Assembly (NCBI RefSeq): GCF_932526225.1
Contig: NC_064040.1
Coordinates: 17,362,994-17,426,993, forward strand
Reading direction: 5' to 3'
DNA from: Nematostella vectensis
Taxonomy: Eukaryota; Cnidaria; Anthozoa; Actiniaria; Edwardsiidae
DNA length: 64,000 bases
Under the pieces are notes generated by a model, which saw only the letters and a program-made list of their open reading frames with translations, searched no databases and was not told the DNA's origin. Each line of letters begins with the position of its first letter. The stretch's first letter is position 1. Positions 13,711-23,814 of the stretch are shown here, one piece after another. The translations under genes were made by a program, and so were the position numbers.

Positions 13711-15467
13711 GGAGTGAGTGAGGTCGAGTGAGTGAGGGTCGAGTAAGTGAGGGTCGAGTGAGTGAGATTCGAGTGAGTGAGGGTCGAGTAAGTGAGGGTC
13801 AAGTGAGTGAGGGTCGAGTGAATGAGGGTCAAGTGAGTGAGGGTCGAGTGAGTGAGGGTCGAGTAAGTGAGTGTTGAGTGAGTGAGGGTCAAGTGAGTGA
13901 GGGTCGAGTGAGTGAGGGACAAGTGAGTGAGGGTCGAGTGAGTGAGGGTCAAGTGAGTAAGGGTCGAGTGAGTGAGGGTCAAGTGAGTGAGGGTCAAGTG
14001 AGTGAGGGTCGAGTGAGTGAGGGTCGAGTGAGTGAGGGTCGAGTGAGTGAGGGTCGAGTGAGTGAGGGTCGAGTGAGTGAGGGTCGAGTGAGTGAGGGTC
14101 AAGTAAGTGAGGGTCGAGTGAGTGAGGGTCGAGTGAGTGAGGGTCAAGTGAGTGAGGGTTGAGTGAGTGAGGGTCGAGTGAGTGAGGGTCAAGTGAGTGA
14201 GGGTCGAGTGAGTGAGGGTCGAGTGAGTGAGGGTCGAGTGAGTGAGGGTCGAGTGAGTGAGGGTCGAGTGAGTGAGGGTCAAGTGGATGAGGGTTGAGTG
14301 AGTGAGGGTTGAGTGAGTGAGGGTCGAGTGAGTGAGGGTCGAGTGAGTGAGGGTCAAGTGGATGAGGGTTGAGTGAGTGAGGGTTGAGTGAGTGAGTGTC
14401 GAGTGAGTGAGGGTCGAGTGAGTGAGGGTCAAGTGAGTGAGGGTTGAGTGAGTGAGGGTCGAGTGAGTGAGGGTCAAGTGAGTGAGGGTCGAGTGAGTGA
14501 GGGTCGAGTGAGTGAGGGTCGAGTGAGTGAGGGTCAAGTGGATGAGGGTTGAGTGAGTGAGGGTCAAGTGAGTGAGGGTTGAGTGAGTGAGAGTCGAGTG
14601 AGTGAGGGTCAAGTGAGCGAGGGTCGAGTGAGTAAGGGTCAAGTGAGTGAGGGTCGAGTGAGTGAGGGTCAAGTGGATGAGGGTTGAGTGAGTGAGGGTC
14701 GAGTGAGTGAGGGTCGAGTGAGTGAGGGTCAAGTGAGTGAGGGTCAAGTGAGTGAGGGTCGAGTGAGTGAGGGTCGAGTGAGTGAGGGTTGAGTGAGTGA
14801 GGGTCGAGTGAGTGAGGGTCAAGTGAGTGAGGGTCGAGTGAGTGAGGGTCGAGTGAGTGAGGGTCGAGTGAAAGAGGGTCGAGTGAGTGAGGGTCAAGTG
14901 GATGAGGGTTGAGTGAGTGAGGGTTGAGTGAGTGAGGGTTGAGTGAGTGAGGGTCGAGTGAGTGAGGGTCAAGTGAGTAAGGGTTGAGTGAGTGAGGGTC
15001 GAGTGAGTGAGGGTCAAGTGAGTGAGGGTCAAGTGAGTGAGGGTCAAGTGGATGAGGGTCGAGTGAGTGAGGGTCAAGTGAGTGAGGGTTGAGTGGGTGA
15101 GGGTCAAGTGAGTGAGGGTTGAGTGAGTGAGGGTTGAGTGAGTGAGGGTCAAGTGAGTGAGGGTCAAGTGAGTGAGGGTCAAGTGAGTGAGGGTCGAGTA
15201 AGTGAGGGTCAAGTGAGTGAGGGTCAAGTGAGTGAGGGTCGAGTGAGTGAGATTCGAGTGAGTGAGGGTCGAGTGAGTGAGGGTCGAGTAAGTGAGGGTC
15301 GAGTGAGTGAGGGTCAAGTGAGTGAGGGTTGAGTGAGTGAGGGTCGAGTAAGTGAGGGTCAAGTGAGTGAGGGTCAAGTGAGTGAGGGTAGAGTGAGTGA
15401 TGGTCGAGTAAGTGATGGTCAAGTGAGTGAGGGTTGAGTAAGTAAGGGTCAAGTGAGTGAGGGTCGA
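13711..15467. repeat. 15-bp minisatellite array 1 (~117 units)
   Basis: Tandem 15-bp units of the form GAGTGAGTGAGGGTC. Almost all unit-to-unit variation falls at the CG dinucleotide joining two units: GTCGAG, GTTGAG and GTCAAG forms are all common, while GTAGAG is rare. Because 15 is a multiple of three and the unit has no stop on the minus strand, a 615-codon open frame of Leu-Thr-His-Ser/Leu-Thr pentapeptides spans the array. It has no other domain and I do not call it a gene. The array ends abruptly at a C-rich block. Confidence 0.97.
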
Positions 15468-17417
15468 AACCCCCTCACCACACCGCCACACTAACCACCT
15501 ACCCCCACACTAACACACCCCACCCCCCTAAAAAAACCCCACTACCCACACCCCCACCCCTACCACACCCCACCCCCCAGCCCTCCCCCCACACCTACCA
15601 CTAAACGCGCCCTACTACCCACACCCCCCATACCCACCTCACACCACTAGCACACTCCTCCCCTGTACCCCACACCCCTTACCCCACCTACACAACTCAA
15701 CTTAACCCCAACATGCCACTACCACCACCCCTAGGCATACAGACCCCCACACTACCCCACTCCCCCAACACCACACGCCCCAAAAAACACACAACAACCA
15801 AACCCACAACCACCCTCCCTCCTACACATAGTACAACACATACATACCCACATCCCTCTCACAAATTATATCTTACTCTATCCTCACCACACAACATACC
15901 TACCCACTACTACCACCCAACTCTATACATGTCACAACCCCCTTTCTCTCCCCCCTCATAACTGGCTAACCACCCAAGTATCCCCCTACTCGCATCACCC
16001 GCACCCAACCACCCACCTACCCCACAACAAGCACCCCCTCATCCCTCACCCCACAAACAGCCTCATACCCACTTCACCCATACCACGCCATCATACAACC
16101 CACCACGATTATTCCATACCCCAGCACAACACCAACACCCACCTAAGCCCCACACACCTACACATACACTTTCTCCCCCCCCTCACACTTTCCTACACTC
16201 TCACCTAAACATACACACCTAACACACCCTATACAAGCCAGACCCCTGCCAACACAAAAACCACACCCCCCCCCCTTCCCATGGCCACAACACTACTCAC
16301 CCTACAACACAGCAAACCAACCACACCCTACAGCAGCCACTAGTCCTACAACCAGCGCCCCCTCCAACACCACACCATACAAACATTTACCCCACAGCAC
16401 AAAACCCAACTACAAACGACCACACCCTATCACCCCCCCTACCTACCCACAGACCAACACCTTACGATCACCTAACATCACAACGATACATTACCACCCA
16501 CATTTATACCACAACCTCACAAATTTTAATCGTCCCCCGCACCACCACCATTTTAAAACACATAGACCCATCACGCTTAATTATAAGCCTTATCTACTCC
16601 ACATCTCTACACCACACCATATTATTATTATTTCTTCTTTTTCACCTACCCACCACACACTACCACAACCTATTCTATAGTCCCACTTTATCGTTTCACC
16701 ACCCCCCACCACCTACTAGTCTTACCTATCCACCTCTTCACCGTAATTACATTACCACCATCTCCACTCTGCATTGCCTTACTAGCCATCCTTCACCATC
16801 ACCCTCCAACATTACCATACCACATGATCACACCCACCTCACTACCACACCACTTTAGACCCCTACGTCTTGGTACGAATACCCGATCCAAACCAAAAGT
16901 CCAACACCTTACAATCACCTAACATCATAACGATACATCATCACCTACATCTACACCATAATCTCACAAATTTTCAACCGTCCTCCACACCACCACCATT
17001 TTAAACACATAGACCCATCACGCTTAATTATAAGCCTTATCTACTCCACATCCCCCTTACAACCACTCTCACCTATACACCATACTAATTTTTTTCCCCC
17101 ACCAACACAGCCATTAGCCATCTCCACACCACACCACATTATTATTATCTTTTCTTTTTCACCTACCCACCACACACTACCACAACCTATTCTATAGTCC
17201 CACTTTACCTTTTCACCACCCTCCACCACCTACTAGTCTAACCTATCCACCTCTTCACCGTAATTACATTACTACCATCTCCACTCTGCATTGCCTTACT
17301 AGCCATCCTTCACCATCACCCTCCAACATTACCATACCATATGATCACACCCACCTCACTACCAAACCACTTTAGGCCCCTACGTCTTGGTACGAATACC
17401 CGACCCAAACCAAAAAG
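15468..17417. repeat. C/A-rich, G-poor low-complexity block with internal duplication
   Basis: About 1.95 kb in which the plus strand is dominated by C and A with very little G, the reverse of the G-rich arrays on both sides. The right half is a direct tandem duplication: copy 1 is 16,454-16,900 and copy 2 is 16,901-17,417. Both start CCAACACCTTAC and end with a shared stretch containing CTACGTCTTGGTACGAATAC. Copy 2 carries about 65 extra bases near 17,050-17,120. No coding frame is supported. Confidence 0.85.
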
Positions 17418-18352
17418 GATTGAGTGAGTGAGGGTTGAGTGAGTGAGGGTTGAGTGAGTGAGGGTCAAGTGAGTGAGGGTCAAGTGAGTGAGGGTCGAGT
17501 GAGTGAGGGTCAAGTGAGTGAGGGTCAAGTGAGTGAGGGTCAAGTGGATGAGGGTCAAGTGGATGAGGGTCAAGTGAGTGAGGGTCAAGTGAGTGAGGGT
17601 TGAGTGAGTGAGGGTCAAGTGAGTGAGGGTTGAGTGAGTGAGGGTTGAGTGAGTGAGGGTCAAGTGAGTGAGGGTCAAGTGAGTGAGGGTCAAGTGAGTG
17701 AGGGTCAAGTGAGTGAGGGTCAAGTGAGTGAGGGTCGAGTAAGTGAGGGTCAAGTGAGTGAGGGTCAAGTGAGTGTGGGTCGAGTGAGTGAGATTCGAGT
17801 GAGTGAGGGTCGAGTGAGTGAGATTCGAGTGAGTGAGGGTCGAGTGAGTGAGGGTCGAGTGAGTGAGGGTCGAGTGAGTGAGGGTTGAGTGAGTGAGGGT
17901 CGAGTAAGTGAGGGTCAAGTGAGTGAGGGTCAAGTGAGTGAGGGTAGAGTGAGTGATGGTCGAGTAAGTAAGGGTCAAGTGAGTGAGGGTTGAGTGAGTG
18001 AGGGTTGAGTGAGTGAGGGTCGAGTGAGTGAGATTCAAGTGAGTGAGATTCGAGTCAGTGAGGGTCGAGTGAGTGAGATTCGAGTGAGTGAGGGTCGAGT
18101 GAGTGAGGGTCGAGTGAGTGAGGGTCAAGTGAGTGAGGGTCGAGTGAGTGAGGGTCGAGTGAGTGAGGGTTGAGTGAGTGAGGGTTCGAGTGAGTGAGGG
18201 TTGAGTGAGTGAGGGTTGAGTGAGTGAGTGTTGAGTGAGTGAGGGTCGAGTGAGTGAGGGTCGAGTGAGTGAGGGTCGAGTGAGTGAGGGTCGAGTGAGT
18301 GAGGGTCGAGTGAGTGAGGGTCAAGTGAGTGAGGGTCGAGTGAGTGAGGGTG
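17418..18352. repeat. 15-bp minisatellite array 2 (~62 units)
   Basis: Same unit and same variant types as array 1, again in G-rich plus-strand orientation. It shares with array 1 a run of rare variants (GTAAGTGAGG, then GGGTAGAG, then GAGTGATGG): 15,340-15,412 in array 1 and 17,896-17,968 in array 2. The two arrays therefore derive from one. A 1-base insertion (GGGTTCGAG) near 18,185 shifts the register. Confidence 0.96.
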
Positions 18353-18921
18353 ACCCACCACAATAACTCCTTGGCTTATGCTTCTCATAGCCTCAAGTTA
18401 AAAATGATAAAAAAAAGTTGTTGAGAAAAGAGGGAAAACAGTTAGTTCAAAAGATTACTGTACTTTAATAAATACACAACAATTACTGGTTAAAATTCAC
18501 TTTCAGATTATAGCAGTATAAATACAATATGTTTTGTTATCTGTTTTCAAAATAGCCTATTCTCTATACTTTGTTTTATTTATATACAAAATGTGATGTA
18601 AGATGATTATTCTAGTTATTTAAGGATCTTCTCACAAAGTATAGCAATTTAAGCATATTAATAGGACCTAACATTATTTAAGATCAAAGCAAGGCAAAAA
18701 TGTTGTCTACTTATCACGAGATTGACCTACCAACATTTTTTTAGGCTTATCCAGCGTGGGACAGGACTCATACTGCACATACAGTACATAGGGTGGCATA
18801 TTTCTCAGGACTGTGGCTGACCTAGTCATGAAGAAAGTGAAGTCAAGCTACAGGAATATTAGCAAAATCAATGGGTATCAGCAGAAAGAATAGGTGAGGG
18901 GAGTGCTGTGAGGTGTGGTTT
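18353..18921. other. AT-rich spacer between two satellite blocks
   Basis: Unique sequence with no coding frame. A minus-strand AATAAA complement (TTTATT, near 18,574) could serve polymerase kappa transcripts if their 3' UTR crosses the neighbouring minisatellite, but it lies more than 2 kb past the stop codon, so this is weak. Confidence 0.4.
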
Positions 18922-18974
<53 letters not shown>

Positions 18975-18989
18975 AGAGGGAGGGAGGGC
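18922..18989. repeat. (GA)n microsatellite with GGGA tail
   Basis: About 23 GA dinucleotides followed by GGGA/GGGAGA repeats. It is a pure purine tract on the plus strand and directly abuts the 16/17-bp minisatellite. Confidence 0.95.
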
Positions 18990-20628
18990 ACTGGTGCAAG
19001 TGCTGAGGGGTGCAAGTGCTGAGAGGTGGGAAGTGCTGAGGGGTGGTAAGTGTTGAGGGGTGGGAAGTGCTGAGGGGTGGGAAGTGCTGAGGGGTGGCAA
19101 GTGCTGAGGGGTGGCAAGTGCTGAGAGGTGGGAAGTGCTGAGGGGTGCAAGTGCTGAGGGGTGGGAAGTGCTGAGGGGTGGGAAGTGTTGAGGGGTGGGA
19201 AGTGCTGAGGGGTGCAAGTGCTAAGAGGTGGGAAGTGCTGAGGGGTGGGAAGTGCTGAGGGGTGGGAAGTGCTGAGGGGTGGGAAGTGCTGAGGGGTGGG
19301 AAGTGCTGAGGGGTGGGAAGTGCTGAGGGGTGCAAGTGCTGAGGGGTGGGAAGTGCTGAGGGGTGCAAGTGTTGAGGGGTGGGAAGTGTTGAGGGGTGGG
19401 AAGTGCTGAGGGGTGGGAAGTGCTGAGGGGTGGGAAGTGCTGAGGGGTGCAAGTGCTGAGGGGTGCAAGTGTTGAGGGGTGGGAAGTGTTGAGGGGTGGG
19501 AAGTGCTGAGGGTTGGGAAGTGTTGAGGGGTGCAAGTGTTAAGGGGTGGGAAGTGCTGAGGGGTGCAAGTGCTGGGGGGTGGGAAGTGCTGAGGGGTGGG
19601 AAGTGCTGAGGGGTGGGAAGTGCTGAGGGGTGGGAAGTGCTGAGGGGTGGGAAGTGCTGAGGGGTGGGAAGTGCTGAGAGGTGGGAAGTGCTGAGGGTTG
19701 CAAGTGCTGAGGGGTGGGAAGTGCTGAGGGGTGGGAAGTGCTGAGGGGTGGGAAGTGCTGAGGGGTGCAAGTGCTGAGGGTTGGGAAGTGCTGAGAGGTG
19801 CAAGTGCTGAGGGTTGGGAAGTGCTAAGAGGTGCAAGTGCTGAGGGGTGGGAAGTGCTGAGGGGTGGGAAGTGCTGAGGGGTGGTAAGTGTTGAGGGGTG
19901 GGAAGTGTTGAGGGGTGGGAAGTGCTGAGGGGTGGTAAGTGTTGAGGGGTGCAAGTGCTGAGGGGTGGAAAGTGCTGAGAGGTGCAAGTGCTGGGGGGTG
20001 CAAGTGCTGAGAGGTGGAAAGTGTTGAGGGGTGCAAGTGCTGAGGGGTTCAAGTGCTGAGAGGTGGGAAGTGCTGAGGGGTGGGAAGTGCTGAGGGGTGC
20101 AAGTGCTGAGGGGTGGGAAGTGCTGAGGGGTGGGAAGTGCTAAGGGGTTCAAGTGCTGAGGGGTGGGAAGTGCTGAGGGGTGCAAGTGCTGAGGGGTGGG
20201 AAGTGCTGAGGGGTTCAAGTGCTGAGAGGTGGGAAGTGCTGAGGGGTGGCAAGTGCTGAGAGGTGGGAAGTGTTGAGGGGTGCAAGTGCTGAGAGGTGCA
20301 AGTGCTGAGGGGTGGGAAGTGCTGAGGGGTGCAAGTGCTGAGGGGTGGGAAGTGCTGAGGGGTGCAAGTGCTGAGGGGTGGGAAGTGCTGAGGGGTGGGA
20401 AGTGCTGAGGGGTGGGAAGTGCTGAGGGGTGGGAAGTGCTGAGGGGTGGGAAGTGCTGAGGGGTGGGAAGTGCTGAGGGGTGGGGAGTGCTGAGGGGTGG
20501 GAAGTGCTGAGGGGTGCAAGTGCTGAGGGGTGCAAGTGCTGAGAGGTGGGAAGTGCCGAGGGGTGCAAGTGCTGAGGGGTGGGAAGTGCTGAGGGGTGCA
20601 AGTGCTGAGGGGTGGGAAGTGCTGAGAG
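18990..20628. repeat. G-rich 16/17-bp minisatellite (~98 units)
   Basis: Two interleaved unit types: a 17-mer of the form GTGCTGAGGGGTGGGAA and a 16-mer in which GGGAA is replaced by GCAA. Minor forms are GGTTGGGAA, GAGAGGTGGG and GTTGAGG. The plus strand carries regular GGGG and GGG runs, so G-quadruplex formation is plausible. All three minus-strand frames stay open for hundreds of codons (Pro/Ser/His/Leu-rich) because the unit lacks stops. These are artefacts of composition. Confidence 0.96.
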
Positions 20629-20755
20629 CAATGTTGCCTTATTTTTCATTCTGGCACAGTTTGCACAAGGCTGCAAGCCTTTTTTCTTTTAGCGACACTC
20701 ACAGTACCTTCACTACTAAACACATCATCTGACCATCATATGGATATTCTCTTGT

Positions 20756-23008
20756 TCATTTGGACCAAAATGTTTCCAGAGTTCGTTTCTTGGGCTGAGA
20801 GCCTACTTTGCCTTGTGACCTTCTCTTGCCAGCCTTGTACTTTGTAGGAGATATCTTGGATGATGTATGTCTAGTACTCTCATTTACTGATCTTTGTTGT
20901 TCTTCTGACAATGCTTCCTGGATAGCTGTAGTATTCAAACACATATCAACATGCTTGTTAAAGTCAATAAGATAATCTTGCTTGCTATAGGACAAGAGTC
21001 TACTGCAAACTGGGCAGGTAGCTGTAAAAATTTGACTCTTTTCAAACTCAATTCCCTTTAATTCACCATCAGTTGGATCAAAACTATCCTCACAGTTTAA
21101 TTCTCTTTTTTTAATTTGAACAGTATCTGATTCTTGGGGCATAGAAGGTAGCCAACTGCATTCTTCATTACCAAGACTTCTGCAGGGATTATCAGCACCA
21201 GAGGTGAAAAGCATTTCATTGTAACCTTTTTCCTCTGTGTTTGTTTCCTTCTTTGAAAAGAAGTTTGTTATGGCGTCTGATTGAGCTGACTTGGCATTAA
21301 TGAAATTAGAAAGGCGAACTCCCATAAGCCGCAACTTGAGTGGCTTTGGTTCACATGCTTTGATCTCTTTACCAAGAAGATCAAATGCAGAAGCAATTAA
21401 TTCTTTTTCAGAAGTTATACCTTGTCGGAAGGATACTGAACGTGTTTTTAATTCAAAGTTAATTGTTTTCAGTTTGATAGTGACAGTCTTAGGTCGTAAC
21501 CCTTCTTCATTCATGTCAACAGCGATTGCCTTGCAGAGTTGTTCACACTCACTAAAAAGTTGTGCTGGATTGCTAATTTCTGAGAAAGTTCTCTCGGTGC
21601 CAAGGCTCTTTCTCCCACGATCAGTCTCAAGTCTTGTCGCCCCTAACCCTAAGGCCACTTCAATAAGAAACCTTGATGATATATCCGAATGGAGCAGAAC
21701 TAACAAGTCTCTCTTTTCAAACAAATCAGCACAAGTGATCACACCTAAGGCTTTTAACATTTGCTCACTCACTCTTCCGATCCCACTGATTTTCCGGATA
21801 GGGAGAGTTTTGACAAAGCTCACAATTTCCTCTCTGTCAGGTTTCAAGTAGAACTGCCCATTGGGTTTGTTGCAGTCAGTGCAAACCTTGGCAAGCAGCA
21901 CATTACATGCAATCCCTGCACTTGCTGTCAGTTGAGTTTCATTTTCAATTCTAAACCTGATTTCTTGAACGACATCTTTTACATCATTTCCAAACTCTAT
22001 GGGCTCCCCAACACTCTCGGCAACACTGGGTACATTCTCACTTTCTTGTGCTGTATTACTACCACAAGCTTCAGATGACTCAGACTCTGAGGGCACTCCT
22101 GCTGACGGGCTGGTTTGCCTATACACCTTTTTGTAAAATAACCTCTTTTCTGTTTTCCTTTGTCTTTCTATCAAATAATCAGTTAAGTCCAGATATGCCT
22201 CATCCAAACTCATAGGCACAAACCTTGGATCATATTCCCTGAAGATGCCCCTGACAATCTTGCTAACCGCTCTATACTTATCAAAATGTAGTGGTACTAT
22301 AATCAGATGTGGACAAAGCTTCTTTGCAATGAACCCCGGCATTGCAGCTCTCACCCCGTACCGTCTGGCAGGGTAATTTGATGTGGATAACATACTAGTC
22401 GACCCCACAGCCATTGGTTTGTCCTTGAGCGATGGGTCATCCCTCATCTCAACTGCAGCATAAAATGCATCCATATCAACATGGACGATTGTGCGACTCA
22501 TGTCTCGACCACTCTCAAGCTCTTGTACAACACGATCAGCTTCAACCATAGCCTCTGCCAGCTCGTGCTCTGAGCATGCACCGAGCTTTTCACTCTGCCG
22601 CTTTATTCGCTCGTTAACTTGTTTTTCCCTTTTGAGCTCGTTCTCGTAGAACCGTGACCCTTTACTGGATTCGTAAATAATCTTATTTATCTGTTCTTTG
22701 TCCAAACCTTCCATTCCTGCTTTATGATCGTTGAGGGACATTCTTGATGGGCCATTTTGGTCCGTGTTTAAGGTACTCACAATAACGTGTTTTGAGTTTG
22801 ATTCCGTCGGCGGTTCGTTACTGGTAGGCGGGAAGTTCTCACCAGCAGCAATTCTGGTCGATTCTAAGCATCTTATTTTACTAAACGAGGCGAATGGGAA
22901 AACGGCAGAAGAATCGTGGTGTGTCTGGATCTCTTTCCAGTGGAAGTCGTCTTCGTCAGTTTCGTCCTCATCTTTTGTGATCATTGAAAACACTCTGCTT
23001 TCCGCCAT
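20756..23008 (-). CDS. POLK: DNA polymerase kappa (Y-family), single exon
   Basis: A 750-residue Y-family translesion polymerase, which inserts opposite minor-groove guanine adducts and extends mismatched termini at stalled nuclear forks. The N-terminal clasp region (about 95-170) leads into the palm: VDMDAFYAA gives D178, and SLDEAYLDL gives D269/E270, the metal-binding triad. GIGRVSEQML (about 409-419) is the thumb helix-hairpin-helix, and the little finger covers about 465-570. One Rad18-type UBZ zinc finger follows (C665, C668, H686, C690), where vertebrate POLK has two. The C-terminal KRTLETFW (741-748) is a PCNA-binding PIP box like the end of human POLK; SDAITNFF (578-584 region) may be a second. 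The start ATG lies in CAAGATGGCGG, a strong context and a YY1-type motif. The reading frame is uninterrupted, whereas vertebrate POLK has many introns. Family assignment is secure. Confidence 0.97.
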   Translation of the reverse strand: MAESRVFSMITKDEDETDEDDFHWKEIQTHHDSSAVFPFASFSKIRCLESTRIAAGENFPPTSNEPPTESNSKHVIVSTLNTDQNGPSRMSLNDHKAGMEGLDKEQINKIIYESSKGSRFYENELKREKQVNERIKRQSEKLGACSEHELAEAMVEADRVVQELESGRDMSRTIVHVDMDAFYAAVEMRDDPSLKDKPMAVGSTSMLSTSNYPARRYGVRAAMPGFIAKKLCPHLIIVPLHFDKYRAVSKIVRGIFREYDPRFVPMSLDEAYLDLTDYLIERQRKTEKRLFYKKVYRQTSPSAGVPSESESSEACGSNTAQESENVPSVAESVGEPIEFGNDVKDVVQEIRFRIENETQLTASAGIACNVLLAKVCTDCNKPNGQFYLKPDREEIVSFVKTLPIRKISGIGRVSEQMLKALGVITCADLFEKRDLLVLLHSDISSRFLIEVALGLGATRLETDRGRKSLGTERTFSEISNPAQLFSECEQLCKAIAVDMNEEGLRPKTVTIKLKTINFELKTRSVSFRQGITSEKELIASAFDLLGKEIKACEPKPLKLRLMGVRLSNFINAKSAQSDAITNFFSKKETNTEEKGYNEMLFTSGADNPCRSLGNEECSWLPSMPQESDTVQIKKRELNCEDSFDPTDGELKGIEFEKSQIFTATCPVCSRLLSYSKQDYLIDFNKHVDMCLNTTAIQEALSEEQQRSVNESTRHTSSKISPTKYKAGKRRSQGKVGSQPKKRTLETFWSK

Positions 23009-23745
23009 CTTGACTTCAGGGTATGACCGCTGGGAGTCCGCAGACGCAACCTCCTACTACTCCGTGGAAAACCTGGAAATTGCCTTAATCGGCGCGTACC
23101 CAGGGCACACCCCCCCCCCGGCGACCAAAAGGTGGGTCATTTCTTATCTTCAAATACTATGCTTTTTCCTTATGATACCTATAGCTGTGCTCCCCCTCCT
23201 AATCCTGGATACATGCCTGATCACACCTCAATCGTTTGAAATTTTCTTGTATTTCTTGCTTTGTATTTTTGTTGAATATAATCTTGACTGCTTTTACAAC
23301 GCCTGGTACATTTTAAACTCTCACTTTGAATAGCGGTCACTATGACTGCAAAATGGCTCACTGTAGAGGAGCTTTAGATCCACAGGCAGCATCATTTGCC
23401 ACAGGGAACCCAAGGCACAGGGAATCCAAGATGCAAAAGGCAAGTATAGAATTGAAACTCTGAAATCCCCAGCTTTTATTAATAATAGACACAATTATCG
23501 ATTATTTACATGTTTTTTTCATTGCAGCATGCACAACATGGAATGAACTAATTGGATGGTAAGCCTGTGAGCACTTCCACCCATCTCACTACTGCCAGAG
23601 TCCTTGCCAAGATCCAAAACACTAAAGATGAAAAAGATGGAAACCACTTAGGGAGTGTCCATTAAATACACTGAGGGGGGGAGGGAAGATATTGAGGAGG
23701 GGCTCCGAAAAAAGAAAGAAAATTTTGGGGTTCATTATTATTATA
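23009..23745. other. POLK upstream region / PARG downstream spacer
   Basis: About 740 bp between the POLK start and the polyadenylation signal of the next gene. The 100 bp next to the POLK ATG are relatively GC-rich and hold a C-run near 23,110, as expected of a promoter. Plus-strand open frames here are antisense shadows of POLK that extend into the spacer. Confidence 0.5.
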
Positions 23746-23751
23746 TTTATT
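23746..23751 (-). promoter_or_regulatory. Polyadenylation signal of the glycohydrolase gene
   Basis: TTTATT on the plus strand reads AATAAA on the minus strand, about 64 bp beyond the TAA of the upstream gene. This is the expected distance for a short 3' UTR. Confidence 0.6.
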
Positions 23752-23814
23752 TTCATCATTATCATTATCATTACAAGTATCATTATCTCTAGCATTATAA
23801 TTATTTTATGCAAA

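Noticed and set aside
13644-15491. 615-codon minus-strand frame of Leu-Thr-His-Ser-Thr repeats
   Set aside because: It is a by-product of a 15-bp unit without stops. Variation follows CpG decay and not codon position, and there is no signal peptide, domain or splice context.
13711-20628. CRISPR array or telomeric repeat interpretation
   Set aside because: There are no unique spacers between repeats and no telomere-type TTAGGG run. These are head-to-tail minisatellites in animal DNA.
18868-20676. Long Pro/Ser/His-rich minus-strand frames (up to 446 codons)
   Set aside because: All three frames are open at once across the 16/17-bp minisatellite, which cannot be selected coding sequence.
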